From Chitinophaga sp. LS1 (lineage in GTDB: Bacteria; Bacteroidota; Bacteroidia; Chitinophagales; Chitinophagaceae): a stretch of 64,000 nt of DNA. The stretch spans positions 3,846,501 through 3,910,500 of the forward strand of contig NZ_CP128362.1 of assembly GCF_034274695.1 (NCBI RefSeq), given 5' to 3'. The position numbers were made by a program, and so were the translations under genes. The notes beneath the pieces were generated by a model. It was given only the letters and a program-made list of their open reading frames with translations, ran no database searches and had not been told where the DNA came from. Below, piece by piece: positions 37,201 through 44,916 of the stretch; position 1 is the stretch's first letter, and each line of letters begins with the position of its first letter.

Positions 37201-37564
37201 TCACCGACAATATATTTCCTGCAGGATCCTCAAACCAGGCAATCAATGGCCCCCCGCCCCTAAAAATCCCCTTATCATCTGTATTTAACTCCCCGCCATA
37301 CTTTATAAACCGGATACCCTTACTACTCAGCTCATCCACAGCCTGATCAATATTGTCTACCGGGAAATTCAATACCGTATAAGAAGCTGGGGTATGCGTT
37401 GGCTTAGGGTACACCAGAACTTTCGAATCGTTATTTATATGCAGTTCCATCACACCCATAGGTCCATCCGTCACTTCCATCCCCAGTTTATCCTGGTAGA
37501 AGGTTTTCGCTTTTTGAATATCATTGACAGAAAATCCGCTGAAGGCTTTGCTAGTTATAATCAT
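37175..37564 (-). CDS. VOC-family (glyoxalase-like) protein
   Basis: A 129-residue single-domain protein of the vicinal-oxygen-chelate superfamily, with the opening [20 protein letters not shown], a central [17 protein letters not shown], and the closing [16 protein letters not shown]. Members include glyoxalase I, bleomycin-resistance and extradiol dioxygenase proteins. This short group, common in Bacteroidota, has no defined substrate. The Glu of the C-terminal metal motif is present (VIE). It is divergent from the 37580 gene, with 15 bases between the start codons. Confidence 0.85.
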   Translation of the reverse strand: MIITSKAFSGFSVNDIQKAKTFYQDKLGMEVTDGPMGVMELHINNDSKVLVYPKPTHTPASYTVLNFPVDNIDQAVDELSSKGIRFIKYGGELNTDDKGIFRGGGPLIAWFEDPAGNILSVIESPGNGM

Positions 37565-37579
37565 AACAATGGGGGTTTA

Positions 37580-38413
37580 ATGAACAAACAATTTAAGCAT
37601 ATTCCGGCAGGGGGCCATGCACCAACCACGGCAATTAATAGCCGAAAATTTAATAAGTTTGTCGAAACTAACCTACAAACCCGCATGGAAACGAATGTAC
37701 TTGTACCCACACTGGCAACCAATCTCGCGAACGCTATTCAATCGTTTGATTTTGAAGTACCCGTTACCCTTACCATCGAAGCTGTAAACGATATCGTTTA
37801 TTTACGGGAGCTAGAGCTTGAAATTGTTTGTAACGTTTTAGGCGAACAGGACCACGGCAATGATGTAAAAGTATATCACCTGGCCTTTATGATCCGCCTG
37901 AAGGGAGACAATATCATGTATGAAGAAATGGCGGCCATCGGCACTGATCCGGAAGAATCCATGTCACAGGGAGCCTATACATTTTTCAGAGGTTTCCTCA
38001 CTGGCTTCTTCCAATGTCTGCTAGGTTATTATGAGCCTGTCTATGAACTCAAAAGTCCCACCGGCGATGAGTTCCATCTTAACTACAGTCACCTGCAGGT
38101 GCAGGGTGCCTTCATGGATGATATTGACGGGCACCAGGACAACACTTTCCCCGATATTCTTTATCCTGCTATCAAAGAAGTTTTTGAAAGAGAGATCACT
38201 GAACCCGATCATGATTACAAAGATTTCTACTGGATTAAAATTTACCTGAGCAGACAACCCGGAGGTACATTTATCGGAGAATGTCGCTTCGATAACAACA
38301 TCTGGGATTATGCACTCAATGAACTCATAGCGTACGATTATAAACTATGGAAAGAAACAGATCGTTTCCTGGGCAAGAAGCAATTTATTTTTATCCGCAG
38401 ATGCCCTAAATAG
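37580..38413 (+). CDS. Hypothetical protein
   Basis: A 277-residue cytoplasmic protein from ATG 37580 (MNKQFKHIPAGGHAPTTA). The frame is open further upstream, but that region belongs to the opposite-strand VOC gene. An internal ATG at 37685 is a possible shorter start. The protein is acidic and aromatic, without signal peptide or membrane segments (FQCLLGYYEPVYELKSPTGD, PDHDYKDFYWIKIYLSRQPG). I do not recognise a family. It stands alone and is divergent from the VOC gene. Confidence 0.65.
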   Translation: MNKQFKHIPAGGHAPTTAINSRKFNKFVETNLQTRMETNVLVPTLATNLANAIQSFDFEVPVTLTIEAVNDIVYLRELELEIVCNVLGEQDHGNDVKVYHLAFMIRLKGDNIMYEEMAAIGTDPEESMSQGAYTFFRGFLTGFFQCLLGYYEPVYELKSPTGDEFHLNYSHLQVQGAFMDDIDGHQDNTFPDILYPAIKEVFEREITEPDHDYKDFYWIKIYLSRQPGGTFIGECRFDNNIWDYALNELIAYDYKLWKETDRFLGKKQFIFIRRCPK

Positions 38414-38424
38414 CATGAAGAATC

Positions 38425-38550
38425 TTATAGCCTCACATTGAATGCTGACCATAGTGAGACTGGCGCACTCACCGGCACATTTTGATCATCAATTGCCTGT
38501 TCGTTCTTATTCTCTAACGGATTTTCTGGTTGTTCGTTTTTCTTATCCAT
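38425..38550 (-). CDS. Possible 41-residue acidic protein
   Basis: ATG at 38550 opens MDKKNEQPENPLENKNEQAI, ending SLWSAFNVRL, then TAA. The composition (Asn, Glu, Gln and Pro rich) is protein-like, and the frame fills the gap between two plus-strand genes. No family is known and there is no strong ribosome-binding signal, so it is uncertain. Confidence 0.4.
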   Translation of the reverse strand: MDKKNEQPENPLENKNEQAIDDQNVPVSAPVSLWSAFNVRL

Positions 38551-38620
38551 AAAGTGAATTTATTAAAGAGTGAACATATTTTAAATAGGTAGTGCAAAGT
38601 TGGATCCATGCAAAAAATGG

Positions 38621-38640
38621 CATGGCCTCATTATTGTTAT
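38621..38640 (+). promoter_or_regulatory. Shared upstream element, copy 1
   Basis: CATGGCCTCATTATTGTTAT lies 40 bases before the ATG at 38661. It matches the sequence before the SDR gene at 41091-41110 in the core TGGCCTCAT and the following TTGT. It could be a common promoter or operator. The TTG part may be a degenerate -7 element. Confidence 0.4.
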
Positions 38641-38660
38641 CTCAAAAGAAAACCAATGTT

Positions 38661-39191
38661 ATGGCAAACAAGACAAAAACTACAAACGATATACAGGATT
38701 CAAAGCATGATCAGGATCGTATGAAACCAGAAACGACAATTATAGACATGCCTGAGGTAAATGATATACCCGGTCAGGAAAATGTAGAACCGTTACTGCC
38801 TGATGCTGGCCATGTGTCTACTCCCGCCTCCGATGATGAAGAGGGATATGGCGTACTCGACGATTTGAATGGCAGTCCAAAAGATACGATTGAAACAGAC
38901 GATGAACAACTGATCACTGATGAACGTAGCAATGTATCCCGTCAGGAAAGACAGGATCTATATGAAAGTGCAAACGTCACACCTGGCGATGAAGGCGCCA
39001 GTGATCTGAAACGTGCCCAGTTGGATAATGTGGATGAGGAGGGTGAATTACTGGAAGAACAAACCGGTCAGATATCAGGTGAAGATCTGGATGTACCCGG
39101 TAGTGAATTGGATGATGACAATGAAGGCACGGGTGCAGAAGATGAAGAAAACAATTCGTACAGCGTAGGTGGTGACAGAAATGAATTATAA
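38661..39191 (+). CDS. Acidic, probably disordered hypothetical protein
   Basis: A 176-residue protein from ATG 38661 (MANKTKTTNDIQDSKHDQDR). The longer frame from 38592 would start inside the promoter-like element. It is very rich in Asp and Glu, with a conserved-looking basic island (ERSNVSRQERQDLYESANVT) before another acidic run (EELEDD-like tail with DVPGSELDDDNEGTG). There is no signal peptide or membrane helix. Function is unknown. Composition would suit a stress or desiccation protein, which is a guess. Its stop nearly touches the next start. Confidence 0.65.
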   Translation: MANKTKTTNDIQDSKHDQDRMKPETTIIDMPEVNDIPGQENVEPLLPDAGHVSTPASDDEEGYGVLDDLNGSPKDTIETDDEQLITDERSNVSRQERQDLYESANVTPGDEGASDLKRAQLDNVDEEGELLEEQTGQISGEDLDVPGSELDDDNEGTGAEDEENNSYSVGGDRNEL

Positions 39192-39192
39192 T

Positions 39193-39417
39193 ATGAAGCA
39201 CACATCTCTTGATAAGGAAAAGGTACAGGTAGATTTCACTTCTATGAATCTACCTGCACCTGTTCTCAATTTTCGCCCAGACGTATATACAGACGGCGAT
39301 AGGTATTATTGCGTATTAGGGGCAGGTACAGAGCAGTCAGTATTTGGGGAAGGTAATACAGTAGAAGAAGCACTATTGGACTGGGAAAAGGCTTATCATG
39401 AGCGATCAGGCAAGTAA
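39193..39417 (+). CDS. Small conserved hypothetical protein
   Basis: A 74-residue protein from ATG 39193 (MKHTSLDKEKVQVDFTSMNL), one base after the preceding stop. ATG 39181 is an alternative start. The body LNFRPDVYTDGDRYYCVLG and VFGEGNTVEEALLDWEKAYH resembles the HicB-like or type II small antitoxin fold (a strand-strand-helix with EEALxDW), but there is no HicA-like partner. It is co-oriented with the acidic protein gene and probably in the same operon. Confidence 0.65.
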   Translation: MKHTSLDKEKVQVDFTSMNLPAPVLNFRPDVYTDGDRYYCVLGAGTEQSVFGEGNTVEEALLDWEKAYHERSGK

Positions 39418-39759
39418 GTTTTCCTTGTCCCTACTTTCACTTCTCAACCTGTTTATTCAAGGTAGGTAAAGGATTCCGGCGATCTGTGCTATTACGTCAC
39501 TTGTTCCCATGGTTCCTATAAATGGGGAACAACTTGCTCAGCTACTCCCAAACCCTGCTGCTGAGAGAGACTTTCATATGAATAAATACCCCCATTACAG
39601 GCGTTTCCTTACCCATTGAGTACTGTTGGTTTGCTTCTTGTTATTATTGGTAAATGGCATTAAACACTATCTGACGAACTTTCTACCTGTATGCTTGGCT
39701 ATTTTCACTCAAAAAAACTGGGACAAATTCACTCACTATAAAATCAAATTTCTCATTGT
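39418..39759. other. Intergenic region without recognised gene
   Basis: 342 bases. The only structure is an imperfect hairpin, TTGTTCCC (39501-39508) with GGGAACAA (39525-39532). No ORF or clear promoter is visible before the glycosyltransferase gene. Confidence 0.4.
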
Positions 39760-40740
39760 ATGACGACCCGGGTTGGTTCTGAATCCAGATTGAAAATCTT
39801 TACATGGCATATTCATGGTAGCTATTTGTATTATCTGTCACAGGGGAACTATGATATATATATCCCGGTAAATGATGAGCGTACACCCGGTTATTATGGT
39901 CGTGGGAGAACATTCCCATATGGAAGCAATGTAATAGAGATACCGGCTGATATGGTAAAGAGTTATGACTTTGATGTCATCATGTACCAATCAGTCAAGA
40001 ATTATCTTGTAGATCAATACGAGATCCTGACACCTGCACAGCGCAGATTACCCAGAGTATACCTGGAACACAATACCCCGCTCAAAAGCCCCTTTGGCAC
40101 CCGCCATACGGTCAATGATCGTCGTATCTGTCTCGTGCATGTAACACACTATAATAGACTGATGTGGGATAATAACCGCACGCCTGTTACCGTGATAGAA
40201 CATGGTGTCACAGATTCAGATATTCCTTACACAGGAGAACTGGGTAAAGGTATCACCGTTATCAATCACCTGTCACAAAGAGGTCGTGCGCTGGGTTGGG
40301 ATGTATTTCAGCATGTAACGAAAGAGGTGCCTGTAGACCTGGCAGGCATGGGCAACGATGCGATAGGAGGGGGCGAAGTAGCGTTTGCGCAGTTGCCTGC
40401 ATTCAGGGGTAAATATCGTTACCTCTTTCATCCGGTACGGCATACCAGTTTAGGACTGGCAGTATGCGAAGCGATGATGCAGGGATTACCTGTAATAGGG
40501 CTTGCTACTACAGAACTGGTCACGGTGATTGAAAATGGGGTGAATGGTTTTATCCACACGGATATAGATTTTCTCATTGATAAAATGAAACTGCTGATGA
40601 ATGATCCTGAGCTGGCTGCACGGATGGGAAAAGCGGCAAGGGAGAAGGCGCTCAGGCGGTTTAATATAGATCGATTTACAGCGGATTGGGAAAATCTATT
40701 CCATACTGTTTGCAATAATGTGAAAGAAAAAATGATGTAG
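39760..40740 (+). CDS. Glycosyltransferase family 4-like protein
   Basis: A 326-residue GT-B-type protein. The N-terminal half is variable (LKIFTWHIHGSYLYYLSQG) with VTVIEHGVTDSDIPYTG at the domain hinge. The C-terminal nucleotide-sugar domain carries FHPVRHTSLGLAVCEAMMQG, with GLPVIGLATTELVTVIENGV as the E-x7-E-like retaining motif. The final DPELAARMGKAAREKALRRF is typical of family 4 enzymes. The acceptor is unknown. The gene is isolated and followed by a terminator. Confidence 0.85.
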   Translation: MTTRVGSESRLKIFTWHIHGSYLYYLSQGNYDIYIPVNDERTPGYYGRGRTFPYGSNVIEIPADMVKSYDFDVIMYQSVKNYLVDQYEILTPAQRRLPRVYLEHNTPLKSPFGTRHTVNDRRICLVHVTHYNRLMWDNNRTPVTVIEHGVTDSDIPYTGELGKGITVINHLSQRGRALGWDVFQHVTKEVPVDLAGMGNDAIGGGEVAFAQLPAFRGKYRYLFHPVRHTSLGLAVCEAMMQGLPVIGLATTELVTVIENGVNGFIHTDIDFLIDKMKLLMNDPELAARMGKAAREKALRRFNIDRFTADWENLFHTVCNNVKEKMM

Positions 40741-40813
40741 GAGTTGTTTCGCATAAAAATTAACCTCCTGGGAATCGTTTAAAAAGACAAGCTGTTTCTA
40801 TGGGTAACCGAGG

Positions 40814-40858
40814 AAAACAGGCTGTATCGAACTTATGATGCAGCCTGTTTTATTTTAA
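40814..40858 (+). terminator. Terminator after the glycosyltransferase gene
   Basis: AAAACAGGCTG (40814-40824) and CAGCCTGTTTT (40841-40851) pair and are followed by ATTTTAAA. The stem is rho-independent in type, with a modest T-rich tail. Confidence 0.7.
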
Positions 40859-40912
40859 ATGAATACAGATCGGTGCGCTAAGATGTTTTTCGACAAAAGT
40901 GAGCATATGACG

Positions 40913-41034
40913 CTACATCCCCGGCAGTTTAATACCAGCATCGCGCAATGTATGGATCACCCTGGCGTTTAGATCAAATTTTGTTTCATCAAATTGTTCC
41001 TGTGGTAAGCGTTCTCAAGCATTTTATCCATCAT
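40913..41034 (-). pseudogene. Frameshifted small protein gene
   Basis: On the minus strand ATGATG at 41034 starts MMDKMLE. A shift of one base then gives ERLPQEQFDETKFDLNARVI followed by HTLRDAGIKLPGM and TAG. The combined 40-residue product reads as a single coherent peptide, and a lost G in GAGGAACGC would explain the break. I do not recognise the family. It may be a small gene killed by a single-base deletion, or a sequencing error. Confidence 0.4.
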
Positions 41035-41090
41035 AATTAATCCGGTTTTTCATTTTCAGTATTAAAATATCATACCAGTCTTAGCAATCA

Positions 41091-41110
41091 CGTGGCCTCA
41101 TCTTTGTACT
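41091..41110 (+). promoter_or_regulatory. Shared upstream element, copy 2
   Basis: CGTGGCCTCATCTTTGTACT lies 45 bases before the SDR start. The core TGGCCTCAT is identical to that at 38621-38640. CATCTTTG is one base away from the TAnnTTTG -7 consensus, so the TGGCCTCAT block may overlap the promoter. Confidence 0.45.
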
Positions 41111-41135
41111 TCACTAAGTATAAAAATATAACTTT

Positions 41136-42161
41136 ATGGAACCTGTTAATATAGAGAATAGAAACAAGTATGCGCTTATAACAGGCGCCACCAGTGGGAT
41201 TGGCTTTGAATTGGCGAAATGCTTTGCAAAAGATGGTTACAACCTGATCCTGATAGCACGTAATGAAGAACGATTGAAGGACGTGACAGATGAGTTGAAG
41301 AAAAGTTACACAGTGGAAGTTACACCTATAGCAAGGAATTTATTTGCACCGGAAGCAGCGGAAGAAATCTACGAACAGACAAAGAAAATGGGTATTACAG
41401 TGGATGTATTGGTCAATGATGCGGGGCAAGGTGAGTGGGGACCATTCGTAGATACCAGTCTGGAGCGTGACATTGATATCATTCATCTGAATATCATCGG
41501 TCTGGTGTCACTCACCAAGTTATTTTTGCGTGACATGGTGCGCCGCAACGAAGGGAAGATCCTACAGGTAGGGTCAGAGGCGGGGACCACGCCAATGCCA
41601 TTGTTGGCAGTATATGCTGCTACCAAAGCATTCGTTCTGTCATTCAGTGCTGCGCTGGTAGATGAGCTGCGTGATACGAATATTACCATCACAGCTTTAT
41701 TACCTGGAGCTACAGATACAGACTTTTTCCACAAGGCAGGGCAGGAGGATACCGTCACTTATAGAGAAACTCAACTGGCTTCCCCTGAGGTTGTGGCACA
41801 GGACGGATATAAAGCCCTGATGAGAGGTGAGCGCAAAATTATCTCAGGTAATAAAACTAAATTACATGTGTGGATGAATGATCTCCTTGGCGCAAAGATT
41901 TCCGCATCTAATGCACATAAGGCCAATGAGCCAAGTCATAATACAGCAGGAGAGAAACTGCCGCAGCATGAAGCATCTTTGAATGAGCGGGAGTATATTA
42001 CCCAGCATAATGGGGAGAGAGATGGGGACCTGATCACAGGGCGTAAATATAGAGAAAGGCCCAATCCGAATGAGCCTGTATTGACAAAAGAGAATTTACC
42101 TGATGCAACCAATGAATCTACAGGAGTAATTGGTTCTGGCCAAAGACAAGATTCAAACTAA
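41136..42161 (+). CDS. SDR-family oxidoreductase with C-terminal extension
   Basis: A 341-residue protein. Residues 10-265 form a classical short-chain dehydrogenase: ITGATSGIGFELAK cofactor motif, VNDAGQGEWG (NDAG in place of the usual NNAG), catalytic Ser in QVGSEAGT and YAATK as the YxxxK motif. The last 75 residues (AHKANEPSHNTAGEKLPQHE onward) are hydrophilic and look disordered. That tail resembles in composition the acidic protein at 38661, which shares its upstream element. The substrate is unknown. The flavin reductase gene begins 1 base after the stop. Confidence 0.85.
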   Translation: MEPVNIENRNKYALITGATSGIGFELAKCFAKDGYNLILIARNEERLKDVTDELKKSYTVEVTPIARNLFAPEAAEEIYEQTKKMGITVDVLVNDAGQGEWGPFVDTSLERDIDIIHLNIIGLVSLTKLFLRDMVRRNEGKILQVGSEAGTTPMPLLAVYAATKAFVLSFSAALVDELRDTNITITALLPGATDTDFFHKAGQEDTVTYRETQLASPEVVAQDGYKALMRGERKIISGNKTKLHVWMNDLLGAKISASNAHKANEPSHNTAGEKLPQHEASLNEREYITQHNGERDGDLITGRKYRERPNPNEPVLTKENLPDATNESTGVIGSGQRQDSN

Positions 42162-42162
42162 A

Positions 42163-42693
42163 ATGAAAAAAGACTTTCCGGTAGAGGACGTAAGACGATT
42201 CTTAGAACCCACTCCTACGGTCCTCGTTACATCTGCTTACAAAGGCAAACACAATATTATGACGATGGGATGGTACACTGTAATGGAGTTTGTTCCATCC
42301 CTTATCGGCTGTATGATCACTGGGAGTAATTACAGTTTCGACCTGATCTATAAAAGTGGGGAATGTGTGATCAACATTCCCACTGCTGATATCGCTAAGA
42401 AAGTAGTTGCTGTGGGGAACTGTACGGGTGCAGATACAGATAAGTTTGCAGAAATAGGCTTCACTGCCGAGGCAGCCAGTATCGTAAAAGCGCCATTAAT
42501 AAAGGAATGCTTCGCCAGCTTTGAATGTAAAATTCATGATCGTAAGCTCATCAATACTTATAACTTTTTCATCTTTGAAGTGGTAAAGGCACATGTAGCT
42601 ACCCGGCCTAAATTTCCTGAAACTATCGCCTACAGGGGTGATAGCCAGTTTGTACTTTCGGGGAAGAATATCAAAATTCATTCAGATAAGTAA
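42163..42693 (+). CDS. Flavin reductase family protein
   Basis: A 176-residue FMN-binding split-barrel protein from ATG 42163 (MKKDFPVEDVRRFLEPTPTV). Family features are YKGKHNIMTMGWYTVMEFVP, SFDLIYKSGECVINIPTADI and CTGADTDKFAEIGFTAEAAS. Members transfer electrons from NAD(P)H to flavin or bind FMN for other redox work. It is coupled to the SDR gene, suggesting a shared redox process. Its 3' end overlaps the convergent gene by 12 bases. Confidence 0.88.
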   Translation: MKKDFPVEDVRRFLEPTPTVLVTSAYKGKHNIMTMGWYTVMEFVPSLIGCMITGSNYSFDLIYKSGECVINIPTADIAKKVVAVGNCTGADTDKFAEIGFTAEAASIVKAPLIKECFASFECKIHDRKLINTYNFFIFEVVKAHVATRPKFPETIAYRGDSQFVLSGKNIKIHSDK

Positions 42694-43206
42694 TAGGTTC
42701 ATTACCTGCCACAGGTGTTGACACTGGGCCAGATCTCTTACAGGAGACAGGCCCAGTATTGTTTTGCGTATATGATTAACCATATTCAAATCAGGATGTG
42801 TTACCCCCGGATGAACGACTATACAGGCGATGGCAGTTTTTAAAATAGTTGCTTTTACCCGCATGCTTTCAGGAGAATATCTTGCCGGGTGTATATGAAT
42901 GTATTGACCGGGTACATTGCCTTCCAGCAGTATCCATTTAGAAGTATCAGATAATATAATTTCTCTGTATGCTCCTTGTAGCCATGCAAGGTATGCTGCT
43001 TCATCTGCTGCCGGAATATGACTCAAAACTTCTTCAAATAACCCTTCCTGTGATAAATGTCCATAATAAATATCCATCTGGGAGTTGCCCAGTTTCTTCA
43101 ATAATTCAGGCAAAGTGTCTGGTGTAGCAAGTGCAATCTGTTGATGAATATACCCACGGTGGTGCTTAAGGGCGTTGAATAAGATATTTGAGAATGCAGG
43201 CATCAT
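42682..43206 (-). CDS. Hypothetical protein
   Basis: A 174-residue soluble protein beginning with tandem ATG codons (MMPAFSNILFNALKHHRGYI). It has mixed helical and strand composition with several His residues (GQYIHIHPARYSPESMRVKA, CIVVHPGVTHPDLNMVNHIR), without signal peptide. I do not recognise a family. The gene is divergent from sulP with 67 bases between starts, and convergent with the flavin reductase gene. Confidence 0.65.
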   Translation of the reverse strand: MMPAFSNILFNALKHHRGYIHQQIALATPDTLPELLKKLGNSQMDIYYGHLSQEGLFEEVLSHIPAADEAAYLAWLQGAYREIILSDTSKWILLEGNVPGQYIHIHPARYSPESMRVKATILKTAIACIVVHPGVTHPDLNMVNHIRKTILGLSPVRDLAQCQHLWQVMNLLLI

Positions 43207-43216
43207 GCGAAATTAA

Positions 43217-43246
43217 TTGAATCCCGGGGAAAATCGAGTAACTTTG
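43217..43246 (+). promoter_or_regulatory. Promoter of the SulP transporter gene, TTG-N19-TAACTTTG
   Basis: TTG at 43217-43219 and TAACTTTG at 43239-43246 are spaced by 19 bases, matching the Bacteroidota consensus. The ATG is 27 bases further on. Confidence 0.75.
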
Positions 43247-43273
43247 CGCCCCGCGCACGTATAATACATCAAC

Positions 43274-44764
43274 ATGGCTTACCTGAATTTATTTGACTTT
43301 AAGCAAAAAGTCGATTACAAGAACGAAATCCTGGCTGGCCTCACTGTAGCCATGACCATGATTCCTGAATCGCTGTCCTTTGCAATTTTAGCAGGTTTCT
43401 CTCCATTAACCGGTTTATATGCCGCTTTTATCATGGGCTTAGTTACTGCCGTTTTTGGTGGGCGCCCCGGTATGGTATCGGGTGGTGCAGGAGCAACAGT
43501 GGTCGTATTGATTGCATTAATGCAATCCCATGGTATCGAATATGTATTTGCCGCTGTTATGCTGGCAGGACTTTTACAAATCTTAGTCGGGGTATTTAGA
43601 TTAGGGAAGTTTATTAAACTTGTACCTCAGCCGGTGATGTATGGATTTGTAAATGGGTTAGCCATCATCATCTTCACCGCACAATTACAACAATTTAAAT
43701 TAGGCAGTGGGGAGTGGTTGTCAGGGTCTCCTTTATACATCATGCTAGGGTTGGTATTATTAACCATCGCGATTGTGTTCTTCTTTCCTAAATTGACAAA
43801 AGCAGTACCTGCATCACTCGTAGCTATCATCATCGTATTTGCACTCGTATTAGGTTTTGGAATACACACCAAAACTGTAAAAGATATTGCAGCCCTCAGT
43901 GGTGGTTTCCCTCCATTCCATATCCCCGCTATTTCCTGGACTTTTGATACATTAAAACTCATCTTCCCGTACTCCCTGGTAATGGCAGGTGTAGGTTTAA
44001 TAGAATCGCTCCTTACATTAAATGTAGTAGATGATATTACCGGCACCAAAGGCCGGAATAATAAAGAATGCATTGCGCAGGGTTCTGCAAATATTTTAAA
44101 TGGATTCTTCACCGGCATGGGTGGATGTGCTATGATCGCGCAAACTTTCGTGAATCTCTCCGCAGGTTCCAGAGCGCGGCTCTCCGGCATTATTGCAGCC
44201 ATCACCATATTGATGGTGATCTTATTTGGTGCGCCTATTATAGAAAAAGTTCCCATGGCAGCACTGGTTGGTGTGATGATGATGGTGGCTATCGGTACCT
44301 TTGAATGGATCAGTATCCGCATCATCAACAAAATGCCCCGTCACGATGTCATCATTGGTATTCTCGTGGCCCTTATCACTGTATGGCTGCACAACCTTGC
44401 CCTCGCTGTACTTGCAGGCGTGGTGATCTCAGCGCTTGTTTTCGCATGGGAAAGTGCGCATAAATTACAGGTGAAAAACTATATCGATGCAAAAGGGATC
44501 AAACATTACGAAGTAAATGGTCCGCTGTTTTTCGGTGCTATCAGCACTTTCAATGCGAGCTTCGATCTTGAAAATGATCCGGAAGAAGTCATCATTGATT
44601 TCAATGGTAGCCGTGTCACTGATATGAGTGCTATTCAGGCATTAGGTAAATTAACTGAACGGTATAAACAAGCCGGCAAGAAACTCCATCTCCGTCATCT
44701 AAGCGATGACTGCATCGCAAAACTCACAAACGCAGAAGGTGTAATCGATGTAAACATTATATAA
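43274..44764 (+). CDS. SulP-family anion transporter with STAS domain
   Basis: A 496-residue inner-membrane transporter. The N-terminal 380 residues hold 11-14 membrane spans with the SulP signature regions (GLTVAMTMIPESLSFAILAG, PLTGLYAAFIMGLVTAVFGG, GRPGMVSGGAGATVVV). A cytoplasmic STAS domain occupies about 395-496 (YEVNGPLFFGAISTFNASFD, EEVIIDFNGSRVTDMSAIQA). SulP proteins move sulfate, bicarbonate or dicarboxylates, coupled to Na+ or H+. The substrate here is unknown, as no sulfate-assimilation gene is adjacent. A strong promoter precedes it and a long hairpin follows. Confidence 0.92.
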   Translation: MAYLNLFDFKQKVDYKNEILAGLTVAMTMIPESLSFAILAGFSPLTGLYAAFIMGLVTAVFGGRPGMVSGGAGATVVVLIALMQSHGIEYVFAAVMLAGLLQILVGVFRLGKFIKLVPQPVMYGFVNGLAIIIFTAQLQQFKLGSGEWLSGSPLYIMLGLVLLTIAIVFFFPKLTKAVPASLVAIIIVFALVLGFGIHTKTVKDIAALSGGFPPFHIPAISWTFDTLKLIFPYSLVMAGVGLIESLLTLNVVDDITGTKGRNNKECIAQGSANILNGFFTGMGGCAMIAQTFVNLSAGSRARLSGIIAAITILMVILFGAPIIEKVPMAALVGVMMMVAIGTFEWISIRIINKMPRHDVIIGILVALITVWLHNLALAVLAGVVISALVFAWESAHKLQVKNYIDAKGIKHYEVNGPLFFGAISTFNASFDLENDPEEVIIDFNGSRVTDMSAIQALGKLTERYKQAGKKLHLRHLSDDCIAKLTNAEGVIDVNII

Positions 44765-44791
44765 AAAAGAGAACGGTTATTTATAAAAAAA

Positions 44792-44860
44792 GAACGGTAT
44801 TAAAAAACCAGGTTTAGATTTTTTTGAGGAAAATCTGAACCTGGTTTTTTAATACCGTTC
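44792..44860 (+). terminator. Long terminator hairpin after sulP
   Basis: The arms from 44792 (GAACGGTATTAAAAAACCAG) and ending at 44860 (AACCTGGTTTTTTAATACCG) are nearly exact complements over about 29 bases around TTGAGG. An internal T run follows the inner GC-rich stem, which fits a terminator. Confidence 0.8.
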
Positions 44861-44867
44861 GCTCCTC

Positions 44868-44912
44868 CGAAAGAATTGAGAATTTCCCGCAGGGGAATTC
44901 TCAATTCTTTCG
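44868..44912 (-). terminator. Terminator of the 44917-45846 nuclease gene
   Basis: CGAAAGAATTGAGAATT (44868-44884) and its exact complement (44896-44912) form a 17-bp stem a few bases past the nuclease stop on the minus strand. It lies back to back with the sulP hairpin. Confidence 0.75.
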
Positions 44913-44916
44913 CTAT

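Larger units (their letters stand above)
40741..41135. other. Intergenic region with terminator, frameshifted mini-gene and shared element
   Basis: 395 bases between two plus-strand genes. Besides the terminator, the possible frameshifted gene and the shared element at 41091-41110, nothing else is evident. Confidence 0.5.

Noticed and set aside
39193..39417. HicB-type antitoxin
   Set aside because: The EEALxDW end is suggestive, but there is no toxin gene beside it and no DNA-binding domain, so it is left as hypothetical.
43627..44331. 234-codon open frame on the minus strand
   Set aside because: Antisense shadow of the SulP transporter gene. The hydrophobic composition is the complement of membrane-helix codons.
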